64,000 nucleotides of DNA from Holdemania sp. Marseille-P2844 (GTDB lineage Bacteria; Bacillota_I; Bacilli_A; Erysipelotrichales; Erysipelotrichaceae): the NCBI RefSeq assembly GCF_900120005.1, contig NZ_LT635450.1:246996-310995 (forward strand), given 5' to 3'. Shown here one piece after another: positions 44,026 through 53,269 of the stretch. A model generated the notes under the pieces. It was not told the DNA's origin and did not search any database. It worked only from the letters and a program-made list of their open reading frames with translations. Made by a program: the position numbers and the translations under genes. How positions within the stretch are numbered: position 1 is the stretch's first letter; the number at the start of each line of letters is the position of its first letter.

Positions 44026-44794
44026 TGAATAATTCCTCCTCTTCATCCGCGGCGGCACTGGCTGACTTACCGTTGTGATTTTGTTCAACAAAGAGAATAA
44101 TAACGTACAGAATACCTAAAATGGCGACTGCCATTAACGGCAAACCCAGATAGGACGAGAGAATAAAACCGACGAAGAAATAAACTGCCAGCTTTTTGGT
44201 CCACATCATCTTTAACAATAATGCAAATCCGACTGCACCCAGCATGCCTGCCGCGACGCCCATACCATCTAATAAAACAGTTGGCAGCACAGCGATGAAT
44301 CCTTCGACAGCGGTCGATCCCAAAGCGATCGCACATGCACAGACGATGCCACGCGGAATGAATGTGGTTAACGAAACAAGCGGCATAATTCTTTCTAATG
44401 TCTTATAATCGCCTTTTTCCACCCATTTGTCTATTGCCGGGCTCCACAGTGAACGCAACGCTGTAAATGGAACGAACATCATCTGGCAAAGCATCGAAGC
44501 CGGAATTGCCAACGCAAAAGCGGTTTCCACACCCTGACCTAAAATAATCGCGTAAGCCGTACCGACGGCGGTCCCTGCTACGGCATCCGGCGGAACTGTG
44601 CCGCCGATCGCCATAACGCCCATGAACACTAATTCCAGGCTGGCGCCAACTACGATACCCGTTGTAATATCCCCTAATACGATACCGATGACTGTACCTA
44701 CAATCAACGGTCTGGTTGTCATAGGATAGGAGAACCATGTTTCTACGAAGTCGCAGAAAATGACTGCCAATCCTACTAACAAAGCTTGTGTCAT
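44018..44794 (-). CDS. PTS mannose-family component IIC
   Basis: 258 residues, polytopic. FSYPMTTRPLIVGTVIGIVLGDITTGIVVGASLELVFMGVMAIGGTVPPDAVAGT spans (positions about 21-75) the conserved EIIC region, with VPPDAVAGTAVGTAYAI typical. The charged tail (AAADEEEELFND) is common in this group. It forms the transmembrane sugar pathway with IID. AGGAGGAA ribosome site. Confidence 0.93.
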   Translation of the reverse strand: MTQALLVGLAVIFCDFVETWFSYPMTTRPLIVGTVIGIVLGDITTGIVVGASLELVFMGVMAIGGTVPPDAVAGTAVGTAYAIILGQGVETAFALAIPASMLCQMMFVPFTALRSLWSPAIDKWVEKGDYKTLERIMPLVSLTTFIPRGIVCACAIALGSTAVEGFIAVLPTVLLDGMGVAAGMLGAVGFALLLKMMWTKKLAVYFFVGFILSSYLGLPLMAVAILGILYVIILFVEQNHNGKSASAAADEEEELFND

Positions 44795-44808
44795 AATTGT
44801 TTCCTCCT

Positions 44809-45255
44809 CTAAATTAATTTACTGACATCTGTTTTTGATTCACTGGGAACCATTCGCAATTCAACATAAACCAGAGAATTTAACTCTCTCAGTGTCGTTA
44901 AATCGTCATCGTTCATATGGACGTTGGCCGCCACCTGTCTGCTACCCTCCTTTTTCTTGACTCCTCCGATGTTGACACTTTTTATCTGCCCTCCTGTTGC
45001 CTTTACCAGTTCCAACGCATCCTGAACCGTTCTGACAATCAGGAAAATCCGGGTTTTCTTCGTGCGCGGATCATTCAGCAGCACCGCTGCATCCTTCACC
45101 GTTTTGATCGCCAGCTTCACGCCGGCCGGTTTGGCCATCTTGAACGCCAGCTTGCTCATCTCGTTAGTCGCCGCCTCGTCGTTGGCGATGAGAATCGCAT
45201 CCGGCGCGACCTGTCCGTGAAGCATCCGGTCATCCACTCTGCACAGCTCTACCAT
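44809..45255 (-). CDS. PTS mannose-family component IIB
   Basis: 148 residues. The phosphorylated His is H13 in CRVDDRMLHGQVA. FLIVRTVQDALELVKATGGQIKSVNIGGVKKKEGSR is the family region near 90-125, including the NIGG motif. IIB receives phosphate from IIA and passes it to the incoming sugar. Its start overlaps the IIA stop by 7 bases. Confidence 0.94.
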   Translation of the reverse strand: MVELCRVDDRMLHGQVAPDAILIANDEAATNEMSKLAFKMAKPAGVKLAIKTVKDAAVLLNDPRTKKTRIFLIVRTVQDALELVKATGGQIKSVNIGGVKKKEGSRQVAANVHMNDDDLTTLRELNSLVYVELRMVPSESKTDVSKLI

Positions 45256-45683
45256 AAAACATCATCCTCCATTCCCTTTTCAATTTGTTCCACCGCCTGC
45301 TTGTGCGACAACACGGTGATCGTGTCCTTGGCCGACTGCACGGCGTTTTCCAACAATTCCATCGTGGAAATGTCCTGAACGTTCAGATGGCATTCCAGGA
45401 TCATCGACAACGTCATGCCGCCGACCAGATACACATTCGGATACCGGCACAGTTCCGTCAGCTGATTATGCACGCTGCCGCCATGAATATCGCAGAAGAT
45501 CATGAAGTCGCAATCCGGCTCGGCTGCGACCTGCCGTTCGATCCGGCGGGCGATCTCGGCCGGGGATTCGTAACGATCCAATCCCAGAGCCTGAATTTCT
45601 TCGCAATCACCCATGATCATTTTGGCGGCGCTGAGCACCCCTTCGGCCATGGATCCATGAGAAGCCAGAATTATCTTTCTCAC
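45249..45683 (-). CDS. PTS mannose-family component IIA
   Basis: 144 residues. H9 in IILASHGSMAEGVLSAAKMIMG is the phosphoacceptor for HPr. DFMIFCDIHGGSVHNQLTEL and VYLVGGMTLSMILE are the conserved loops. The start codon is GTG with GGGAGG 9 bases upstream. It is the first gene of the operon, 37 bases after a near-consensus sigma-54 promoter. Confidence 0.94.
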   Translation of the reverse strand: MRKIILASHGSMAEGVLSAAKMIMGDCEEIQALGLDRYESPAEIARRIERQVAAEPDCDFMIFCDIHGGSVHNQLTELCRYPNVYLVGGMTLSMILECHLNVQDISTMELLENAVQSAKDTITVLSHKQAVEQIEKGMEDDVLW

Positions 45684-45719
45684 GGGCTGTCCTCCCTTCT
45701 CTACTTACGCTCAAATATA

Positions 45720-45736
45720 AGCAATTAGTATGCCAA
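45720..45736 (-). promoter_or_regulatory. Sigma-54 (RpoN) promoter of the PTS operon
   Basis: The minus strand reads TTGGCATACTAATTGCT. Against the -24/-12 consensus YTGGCACGrNNNTTGCW, the invariant GG and GC are present with the exact 10-base spacing, and 14 of 17 positions agree with the consensus. Initiation should fall near 45709. The adjacent LevR-type activator and rpoN genes support this strongly. Confidence 0.88.
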
Positions 45737-45808
45737 TTCGAGTTTTTTTGCGTAATTTCTATTTTTTGGAAATAGGGTAGAGGGAAAATAAATTTCGCCC
45801 CTCCCATT

Positions 45809-45840
45809 GCACCGTACGTACGGATCTCGTATACGGCGCT
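45809..45840 (-). ncRNA. Group II intron domain 5 (copy 1)
   Basis: On the minus strand AGCGCCGTA pairs with TACGGTGC, a two-base CG bulge and an upper TACG/CGTA stem with loop AGATC follow. The AGC catalytic triad is at the 5' edge. This is the catalytic hairpin of the ribozyme. Confidence 0.8.
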
Positions 45841-45855
45841 ACATATGTATTGCTG

Positions 45856-47154
45856 TCACGAATAACTTAGATAGTACTCTAAAGGATTGACTAAGCCTTG
45901 TCTTTCCTTTTCCTTTATGGCTAGTATTCTGGGATTTAAGATGTAGTTTACCACATTCATTCCACATCTTCGATACCATCCTAGTCTTGAATTTGCTACT
46001 TTAAATATGTCTTCCTCTGTAAAGGAAAAATTTTGCAGTTTATTCAGTCTTTGCAGATTTATATAAATCCGTTTCGGTATCTTCCATTGCTTAATAATAA
46101 CCACTCTTATTTTGTGTCTTAACCATTGTCCGAATTTATCCAAGAATTGTTTCATACTTCCGATACGGAAATAGTTTATCCATCCTCGTATAATTTGGTT
46201 TATTCTTTTAAATGTCTCTGCTAATGGTCTTGCTACTGCGTGTTTCCGTTTTAGTATTTCTTTGATTTTCATGCATAACTTCGCTTTCCTGTTATCGCTT
46301 GGCCTACACTTCCATCCCATACTTCCTTTCCAGAACGTAAAACCTAGAAAATTACTTTTCGTCGGTCTTACGATTTTGGTCTTTGTCGCACTCACTTTTA
46401 AGAATAGTTTTCTTTCTAGCCACCATGTGATTGATTTCATTACTCTTTCTGCTGCCATTTCGCTCTTTACGAAGATGTTACCATCATCAGCGTACCTCAC
46501 AAAGCGCAGCCCTCTCTCTTCAAGTTCTTTATCAAGCTTATCTAAATATATATTTGATAGTACTGGACTGAGTGGTCCTCCTTGTGGTACTCCTGCTTCA
46601 TTTGGACTTACTAGTCCATCTTCCATAACTCCTGCTTTTAAGAACGAACGTATCAGATGCAGTATTTCTCTTTCATTCACATGTTCTCTAAGTATTGAGA
46701 TTAACTTGTCATGATGTACTGTATCGAAATATTTTTCTATATCTATGTCAATAACCCATTCGTATCCTTCGTTTAGATATTCTAATACTTGTTCCATCGC
46801 ATTATGTGCACTTCTATTGGGGCGAAACCCATAACTGTTTTCACTGAAATGTGGTTCATATATTTCGCTCAGTATCTGCGCTAATGCTTGTTGTATTACT
46901 CTATCTGTTACTGTCGGTATACCTAGCGGTCTTTGCTTTCCATCTGCTTTTGGTATATAGACTCTCCTTACTGGCTTTGGTTTATATTTCATATTCATGA
47001 TTGCGGTTATAATTTCCTCTCCATGTATTTCAAAATATTTGTCAATTTCTTCCACCATCATGTTATCAACACCCGGTGCGCCTTTGTTACTCTTGACTTT
47101 CTTTATCGCCAGTTCCATATTTCTTTTACTTAGCATCTTTTCTATCAATCTCAT
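45856..47154 (-). CDS. ltrA: Group II intron reverse transcriptase/maturase
   Basis: 432 residues. RT motifs: NKGAPGVDNM (RT0-1), RPLGIPTVTDRVIQQAL, DIDIEKYFDTVHH, GVPQGGPLSPVLSNIYLD and the catalytic YADDGNIF. A maturase X domain follows (FKRINQIIRGWINYF), and the chain ends with LGWYRRCGMNVVNYILNPRIL. There is no C-terminal HNH endonuclease domain, as in class C enzymes that use replication forks or terminator DNA. It assists splicing and copies the intron into new sites. AGGAGGAACAG ribosome site. Low-GC relative to the host genes. Confidence 0.95.
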   Translation of the reverse strand: MRLIEKMLSKRNMELAIKKVKSNKGAPGVDNMMVEEIDKYFEIHGEEIITAIMNMKYKPKPVRRVYIPKADGKQRPLGIPTVTDRVIQQALAQILSEIYEPHFSENSYGFRPNRSAHNAMEQVLEYLNEGYEWVIDIDIEKYFDTVHHDKLISILREHVNEREILHLIRSFLKAGVMEDGLVSPNEAGVPQGGPLSPVLSNIYLDKLDKELEERGLRFVRYADDGNIFVKSEMAAERVMKSITWWLERKLFLKVSATKTKIVRPTKSNFLGFTFWKGSMGWKCRPSDNRKAKLCMKIKEILKRKHAVARPLAETFKRINQIIRGWINYFRIGSMKQFLDKFGQWLRHKIRVVIIKQWKIPKRIYINLQRLNKLQNFSFTEEDIFKVANSRLGWYRRCGMNVVNYILNPRILAIKEKERQGLVNPLEYYLSYS

Positions 47155-47693
47155 TCGCTGTTCCTCCTCTACTCGTAGATTTATCCAAGACCATCCCCAC
47201 TACTTTCCTCATCAATGATTACGATTCATTGTTTCAGAGTATCCTCATTTTCGGATTGCTTGAACATTTTCTCATAGTGATTCACACTATACATACATTA
47301 AGTCCTTCGTTATCTAGGCTGGATAACTAATATGACCTCAGCTGACTTCTTGTGATAAACCTTTTTCGACCGATGCTACCATCCCTGATTTTAAAGTTTA
47401 TTGGACTTCATCGTTCACAAGACCTCCCGGGGTAAGACATACATCTCTTTCCTATCTTCACAAGTTCCTGATTTACTGTCTTGGTTTTACGTTTACCTTT
47501 TGGACTTTGGTTTGTTTCGCAACCTTATCCACCATTTAGCCTCATCAGGTTTCTGTTCGTAACCTCGAAGATTTTGCTACACCACTTCCTTCACCCTTAA
47601 CATCACTGCTAACGACTTGTGGTTCACTACACTTGGCGGTAAATACCCGTGGTTGGATTTTCACCAACTAGATGTATGCCATGCCCGGCACAC
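47155..47693 (-). ncRNA. Group II intron 5' ribozyme region (domains I-III, part of IV)
   Basis: This 539-base stretch carries no gene. It lies between the intron's 5' end and its ORF, where domains I-IV of the ribozyme fold. I did not assign individual helices beyond the start signature GTGTGCC. Confidence 0.65.
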
Positions 47694-47694
47694 G

Positions 47695-47739
47695 AAAAAA
47701 AGCTGAAATTCCGGAATTCTTTCTGAAATTTCAGCTTTT
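47695..47739 (-). terminator. Terminator of the levR-like gene, intron insertion site
   Basis: AAAAGCTGAAATT (minus strand, from 47739) pairs with AATTTCAGCTTTT (47710-47698); a seven-T tract then C (47694), and the group II intron starts at the next base (47693). Confidence 0.88.
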
Positions 47740-47759
47740 GTACAGTGTGATTCATGCTT

Positions 47760-50552
47760 TTATTCAAAGTAACCCGTTTCATCTTCGACACTATTTTCCT
47801 CTTTCTCGACACTGCCCAGCGCAATGTATTCATACAAATAGCCAATTTCCGACAGCGGAATCGACACATTGTAAATCCGTTCCACCTCGGCGAAGCTCTT
47901 GCGGATGACGTCGATGAAGTCCTGATGCTCCCGCTGCAGCTCGTCCAATTTGTCGTATGGGGCGACGGTCTTGTTGATGATCAGCCGTTCGATCAGACAG
48001 CTGATATGCAGGTACAGACCGACCTTGACGTTGCTCGTAATCCGCAGACCCAGCTGCGCTTCAATCGACCGGATGATCGTTTCGACGTTGCCGAGAATGA
48101 TTTCCGGGTTGAGAATGGTCAGATAGTTCAACAGATTTTCCATCGGGAAGTTGCGCAGCAGGTTGTCGTTAAACTGCTGGATCTCGTCCGGGCTCATGAA
48201 TTCGTTAAGCAGCTCGGAGATCTTCTCGATGTTCTTCTGTTCGATCAGCTCTTCCAGCGAGATAAATTCCACGCCCTTGATCTTCGGATCCATCGTGCCG
48301 ACAACGAACAGAATGTTGTATTTGTCAAACACCGGAGCCTGAGAGCCCATCGTCTCGATACTGTCATATTCGTAGGAAAGCACCGGGATGTTCTGCCCTG
48401 ATGGCAGACTCTTTTCCAGCAGCTTCTTGATCTTCTCCGCCGTGCCGAAGCCGCTCTGGCAGATTGACAGGATGGCGTTGGCCTTCTGGCGGTTGCGCAC
48501 GATCAGGTAACGGTGCTGGTTGCGGTTGGCCGCTTCCTCCAGAATCGTTTCAATTCCTTCCCCCTCCATGATCATACATCCGATATCCAGCGCCAGCTTG
48601 GTCGTGACGTTGTTAATGATGCCGATATCGACATTCTTTAAATTCTCCGTGTACTTGTAGATTTCCTCCAGCGATCCCATATCCACCATCAACAGCACTT
48701 CCTTGCACCCTTCCAGGTGTTTCAGATAGTCGGACACCTTGCGGATGATCACGTCCACGCCGCATTCGATCGGCATGTCGATGGCGTCGAAGATCTTGCG
48801 GCGAAGCAGCTGGTTGGCGACCTCGGCGATACTGCTGGCAATGTTGAAACCGTGCGCGATGATCAGCACCGGAATCTGCGAGGTTTCCATCTCGCGGTTA
48901 AAATACATCATGTAGATCAACAGATCAAGATATCCGATCCCTTCCAGCTTGATGTTCAGACTGTCCTGAATCAGCCGGGCGACGTTGCGGATCGCCGTGG
49001 CATTGATCGGAAACAGGCGCTGAATCGCCGCGATACAATCCTGAATTTCCCTGTGGTATTTCTTGTCCAGCGGCAGGCAGGAAACATTGTGGCTGGCAAA
49101 ATCGAGAATGAAGCGCGACATCGTCACGACCTCGGAATTGCTCAGCTTTTCCAGATTGTATTTCTGCGCCGTGATCTGATAGATATTCTCAACCAGGCTG
49201 GCCGTCAGATCGTCCTTGGGCGTCTTGCCCGCGGGATTGTTGAAGAATAAATAATCCGTGTAGCCTTCCAGCAGGATATAGGCTTTTTCAATAAACTCCG
49301 GCATCGGCAGATTGTTCCGGTATTGTTCGATCAGCCCCTTATTGAAGGTATAAAGCATTGTTTCAAAATACTTCTGCTTCATCATCTGGCGGGTGTCGAT
49401 CATCTTGCCGTCGTCATATTCCATCAGCTCGCCGTTGGCGGTTCCGCTTTGAAGCAGGAAGCTGGGCAGATCGTACAGATGCAGCTCAACCGGATCGGCA
49501 GCCGGATCGCGCAGATAAGCTTTGGCGACGCTGGCGCGGATCGTATTGACCAATTCTCCGACGTTGCCGGGATAGGCATGATTGACCAGCGTCTGGTAGG
49601 CCAGTTCACTGAACACGACCTGCCGGGCGATCTTCCCGCTTTCCTGAGTCACGATCTCATGCACCAGCTCGCGCTTTTCCTGCAGGGAGCGGTCGACGAG
49701 CGAAGGCACCTGAACGAGAATCGGAATCCGCCGCAGCAGTGTTTTCAGCAGCACCTTCTGCGGGTCCTCCGTCGTTGCGAAGATCAGCCGCACCTTTGCG
49801 GAATACCACGTTTCGTTATCGCCGACCATGTGATAGATCCCTTTGTCCATAAACAGAAAGATCTTCTCCTGACATTCCGGTTTCAAGGCATGAATCTCAT
49901 CGAGAAACAGCACGCCCCCGTCGGCCAGCGCCAGTAACCCGGCCTTGTCCTTTTCCGCACCGGTGTAAGAGCCTTTCTTATAGCCGAACAAATTCGTCAG
50001 GAACAGCTCCGGATTGTTAGCGTATTCGGCGCAGTTGACGGTGACGAAGCTGCCCTTCTTGTCCAGAATTCCTTTTTCCACGCTGTATTCGTAGGTCAGC
50101 TGCGCGATATAGCTTTTGCCTGTGCCGGTCTGTCCCTACAGGAGAATCGGCAGGCCGATGCCGGGATAGGTGATCGCCGCCTTGCATTGCTCGACGCATT
50201 GCTTCAGACTTTCCTGATGCCCGACCAGCTTGCGGAAAGACACGATCTTTTCCTTCCGCGCCGTTACATCCCGCATAAGCTCCTCCACCGAATCGTAGGC
50301 CGGTTCCAGATCTTCCGCCTTCGTCCGCTCGCACAGCGCGGCTTTGCTTAAAAAGTAGACCGGACGCGTGTTGATTTTAATAACCGTCCCCTCGCCATGG
50401 GCTTCGTTAAGATATTGCGAAACAAGATTGCGGCTCACGCTGAAACGCTCCGCCAGCCCCTGAGCGCTTAAGCCGGACAGATCGTTCCAGGCGAAACAGC
50501 GGGTTGCTTCCGCCAGCGCGTCCAGAATTTTTTTCTTTGCCGGACTTTCCAT
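47760..50552 (-). pseudogene. levR: LevR-type sigma-54-dependent PTS-regulated activator, interrupted by TAG at 50136-50138
   Basis: The frame 50552-47760 would give 930 residues with one internal stop. Residues 1-70 are a helix-turn-helix (LSAQGLAERFSVSRNLVSQYL). After LPILL the TAG replaces residue 139, then Walker A GQTGTGKSYIA, the sigma-54-contacting loop GSYTGA (194-199; GAFTGA in the consensus), and Walker B VLFLDEIHAL. The C-terminal half holds PRD1, an EIIA-Man-like domain (VLIIAHGFNIASSIAEVANQLL, His about 565), an EIIB-like region and PRD2, as in LevR, ManR and GfrR. Such proteins open sigma-54 promoters when PTS phosphorylation signals sugar. CAG (Gln) to TAG is the simplest origin. 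As it stands, only a 138-residue DNA-binding stub would be made, unless the stop is read through or is an error. Confidence 0.88.
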
Positions 50553-50611
50553 AATTACCCCTCCTTCTGTTCTCCCCTTGGAATAATTCGTTGAAAAAAG
50601 ATTACAATTTA

Positions 50612-50640
50612 AGAATAGGTTCGGAATTCGACTTTGTCAA
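50612..50640 (-). promoter_or_regulatory. Promoter of the levR-like gene
   Basis: On the minus strand perfect TTGACA (50640-50635), 17-bp spacer, TATTCT (50617-50612). Confidence 0.7.
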
Positions 50641-50666
50641 TCAAACGCGAATTAATTTTGAGAGCG

Positions 50667-50695
50667 CTGTCACCAAGTCCCGGTTGTGCTACAAT
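50667..50695 (+). promoter_or_regulatory. Promoter of rpoN, divergent from levR
   Basis: CTGTCA (50667-50672), 17-bp spacer, TACAAT (50690-50695). It lies back to back with the levR promoter within 90 bases. Confidence 0.5.
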
Positions 50696-50717
50696 AAGAA
50701 AAAAGGAGGGAGACCGC

Positions 50718-51992
50718 ATGAAAAGTACGTTTGCCTTAACGCCGAAGATCCAGCCTCAGCACCGGTTGAAACCGGCGATGCTGGAATCTTTGAACATCCT
50801 GCACATGAGCTCCGACGCGCTGGCGGCCTACCTGGACGAGCAGATGCTGAGCAATCCGCTGCTGGAATGGAGTGATCAACGGCCGGTTAAGAGCGGCGAT
50901 CTCTATGAGAAAGCCGGGCAGTTTGTCGCGGCCGAGGTTTCCCTGAAACAACAGCTGCGGCACCAGGCGGCAGTTTTGTTGGAACCGGCGGATCAGGCAA
51001 TCGCCGAAACGTTGATCGGCTTGCTGGACGAGGACGGTTATCTGCGCGAAAAGACAGATGAGCTGTGCGGTTTGTTGAAGATCGGCGAACCAAGGCTGAA
51101 CCGGATTTTGTCTTTATTGAAAACCTTGAAGCCCACCGGGGTGTTCGCTCAGGATCTGCGCGAATGCCTGCTGCTTCAGCTTATGGAATTGCATCCGGAA
51201 AATGAACTGGCCCGGCGGCTGACCGGGCAGTTGGAAGCACTGGCCCGGGGCAGTACGGCGGCCTTATGCAAGACGCTGCATTGCACGGCGGATCAGCTAA
51301 ACGAAGCGATTGCCGCAATCCGCAGCTGTGATCCCAAACCCGGCCGCAGTCAGGGCGCCGCGGCCGCTTCGCTGGCTTGCGAGGTGGCGGTGGAAATCGA
51401 AGACGGACAGTTTAAAATCACTTTGACTCACAGCTTCAGCGAGCTGATTTTCAATCCGCTGCCGATCGACGATCCATCGGTTCAGGAATATTTGAAACAA
51501 AAAACGACAGCTGCCAAAAACCTGCTTCTGGCAATTCAAAAACGCAACCAGACATTGGCGGCGATCACTGAAGCAATCTGTCTGAACCAGAAAGGATTCT
51601 TTATGGAGGGACGGCCTTTAATGCCCCTGACCCGCCATCAGATCGCCAGTCAGCTGGGGCTGCATCCTTCAACGGTTTCCCGCTCGCTGGCTGGCAAAGG
51701 TCTGGAATTTAACGGTCAGCTTTACCCGTTCTCCATCTTTTTCTCCGCCAAGATTCAGGACGAATTAAGCCAGGATCAGGTGCTGCGGCAGCTGAAACAC
51801 TTAATTGACGAAGAAACGCCCGACACGCCGCTGAGCGATCAACAGCTGAGCGACCGGCTGAAAACGCTGGGCTGCCCGATCAGCCGGCGAACAGTCGTCA
51901 AATACCGGGAAAAACTGCACATTCCCGATTCCCGAGTCCGCCGCCAATGGGCGCAGACCGCGTTAAACCGCAAACATTCAGGAAAAATCTGA
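50718..51992 (+). CDS. rpoN: RNA polymerase sigma-54 factor
   Basis: 424 residues from the ATG at 50718, preceded by AAAGGAGGG. Region I has the Gln/Leu-rich LE pattern (PAMLESLNILHMSSDALAAYLDEQMLSNPLLEW). The core-binding region follows (LEPADQAIAETLIGLLDEDGYLRE), then the DNA-binding HTH (LTRHQIASQLGLHPSTVSRSLAGKG) and the RpoN box at 389-398, ISRRTVVKYREKLHIP against consensus ARRTVAKYRE. Sigma-54 directs polymerase to -24/-12 promoters and needs an AAA+ activator. It is divergent from a LevR-type activator and near the PTS operon it probably serves; it may be dedicated to it. Confidence 0.95.
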   Translation: MKSTFALTPKIQPQHRLKPAMLESLNILHMSSDALAAYLDEQMLSNPLLEWSDQRPVKSGDLYEKAGQFVAAEVSLKQQLRHQAAVLLEPADQAIAETLIGLLDEDGYLREKTDELCGLLKIGEPRLNRILSLLKTLKPTGVFAQDLRECLLLQLMELHPENELARRLTGQLEALARGSTAALCKTLHCTADQLNEAIAAIRSCDPKPGRSQGAAAASLACEVAVEIEDGQFKITLTHSFSELIFNPLPIDDPSVQEYLKQKTTAAKNLLLAIQKRNQTLAAITEAICLNQKGFFMEGRPLMPLTRHQIASQLGLHPSTVSRSLAGKGLEFNGQLYPFSIFFSAKIQDELSQDQVLRQLKHLIDEETPDTPLSDQQLSDRLKTLGCPISRRTVVKYREKLHIPDSRVRRQWAQTALNRKHSGKI

Positions 51993-52094
51993 AAACCAGC
52001 CGAAGTTTCCCCTTCTTTTCTCATCTTGTTAAAATTATTAACAACCTGTCTTCAGTTCTCTGTTATAATAAACTTACATATTGAAGGTGAGTTT

Positions 52095-53234
52095 ATGCAG
52101 CGATGGAAAAGACGCGTCGATCTTCAGGTTTCCCTGCTTACGGCAGCTGTTGTTTTTTTGTCTTCTTCCGTCGTTTTTATTTTATGTTACACGTATACGT
52201 ATGCCGGAATGATTTCAGAATTAAAAGAGCGGGTTCATGCCATCGTCAGCTTTGCCAACACGTCGCTGGATCCGCTCACCTTCACGGAAATTCATGACCG
52301 GGGCGATATGACCTCTCCGCTTTACCAACAGACCGCCCAGCTGCTGCGCGATATCCGCAGCGCGACGGGAGTGCGTTATTTATACACGGCGACCGTTACG
52401 GAAAACGATACCCTGATCTACTTATTAGATGGTCTGGAGCCGGAAAGCGAGGATTTCCGCTATCCCGGCGATCTGATTGAACCGGAGATTCAACAGGATC
52501 TGCGGACAGCGCTGGCCGGCACGGAGATCCTGCCGAATACCATCAAGGCGACGGACTGGGGGAAAATATTCATCGCCTATTCGCCCGTCTATCAGGATGA
52601 TGCGGTCATCGGTGTGGTCGGCGTCGAATTTGACGCCGGGAGACAGGCTGAAATTTATCATCAGCTGCGAAACTTTATTCCCCTCACGTTAATCTTTGCC
52701 TGCGGCCTGACCACAGTGATCGCCTTCTTTGTTTTCCGCCGCATTTCCAATCCACATTATAAAGATCTGGCGATAACGGATCAGCTGACGCAAATGCGCA
52801 ACCGCAATGCTTTTGAAGTGGATATCGGCAATCTCAACGCTTCTCATCAGTTTAAAAAAATGGGTATTCTTGTGGCGGATCTGGATCATTTAAAACAGGT
52901 TAACGATGAGCTGGGGCATATTCAGGGGGATTTGTATATCCAGAAAGCCGCTGCAATCCTGCAGGAGTGTCTCAAACCCCAGGCGGTGCTGTATCGGACT
53001 GGAGGAGATGAGTTCGCGGCTTTGATTTTGGACACCTCCGGACGAAAAGACTTGAGCGATCTCTGCACGCAGCTGCGGGCGCTATATAAAAAACGCCGGC
53101 CCGACTGGCCCGTAGAGACCGGCTTATCGGTCGGCTGGGCTGTTTATGAGATCGGCGATCATTCTGTCGAGGACATCTATCGGCGGGCAGACAACGCGAT
53201 GTATCAAGATAAAGCGGCGTCCCATCAACAATAA
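52095..53234 (+). CDS. Membrane diguanylate cyclase with outside Cache-like sensor
   Basis: 379 residues from the ATG at 52095 (GAAGGTGAG site). One helix (about 13-35) and a second (about 195-217) flank an outside domain with YLYTATVTENDTLIYLLDG and IAYSPVYQDDAVIGVVGVEFDA, typical of Cache sensors. The cytoplasmic GGDEF domain shows TDQLTQMRNRNAFE, VADLDHLKQVNDELGHIQGD and YRTGGDEFAALI. The slot for an RxxD inhibitory site is KPQA, so it is not present. A TATAAT at 52064-52069 is the likely -10 box, without a clear -35. Its neighbours have no linked function. Confidence 0.92.
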   Translation: MQRWKRRVDLQVSLLTAAVVFLSSSVVFILCYTYTYAGMISELKERVHAIVSFANTSLDPLTFTEIHDRGDMTSPLYQQTAQLLRDIRSATGVRYLYTATVTENDTLIYLLDGLEPESEDFRYPGDLIEPEIQQDLRTALAGTEILPNTIKATDWGKIFIAYSPVYQDDAVIGVVGVEFDAGRQAEIYHQLRNFIPLTLIFACGLTTVIAFFVFRRISNPHYKDLAITDQLTQMRNRNAFEVDIGNLNASHQFKKMGILVADLDHLKQVNDELGHIQGDLYIQKAAAILQECLKPQAVLYRTGGDEFAALILDTSGRKDLSDLCTQLRALYKKRRPDWPVETGLSVGWAVYEIGDHSVEDIYRRADNAMYQDKAASHQQ

Positions 53235-53269
53235 GACAAGGCTTCAGCGAGCTGGGGTCTTGTCTTTTC
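53233..53269 (+). terminator. Terminator after the diguanylate cyclase
   Basis: AAGACAAG (53233-53240) pairs with CTTGTCTT (53259-53266), followed by TTCT; the stem overlaps the stop codon. Confidence 0.7.

Larger units (their letters stand above)
45772..47693 (-). mobile_element. Group II intron (IIC-like), complete copy 1
   Basis: About 1.92 kb. On the minus strand it begins GTGTGCCGGGCATGG at 47693, then a structured 5' region of about 540 bases, then the RT/maturase ORF, then domain 5 (45840-45809), then a domain 6-like hairpin ending CTACCCTAT at 45772. The 5' exon is the T tract of the activator's terminator, and the encoded protein lacks an HNH endonuclease, both typical of class C introns. 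A near-identical copy is at 63213. Exact 3' end may be one base further. Confidence 0.85.

Noticed and set aside
47640-47694. Possible small gene or CRISPR-like repeat next to the intron start
   Set aside because: It is explained by the group II intron 5' end and the levR terminator; no spaced repeats exist anywhere in the window.
50658-50695. TTGAGA at 50658 as -35 of rpoN
   Set aside because: The spacer to TACAAT would be 26 bases; CTGTCA at 50667 gives a 17-base spacer instead.
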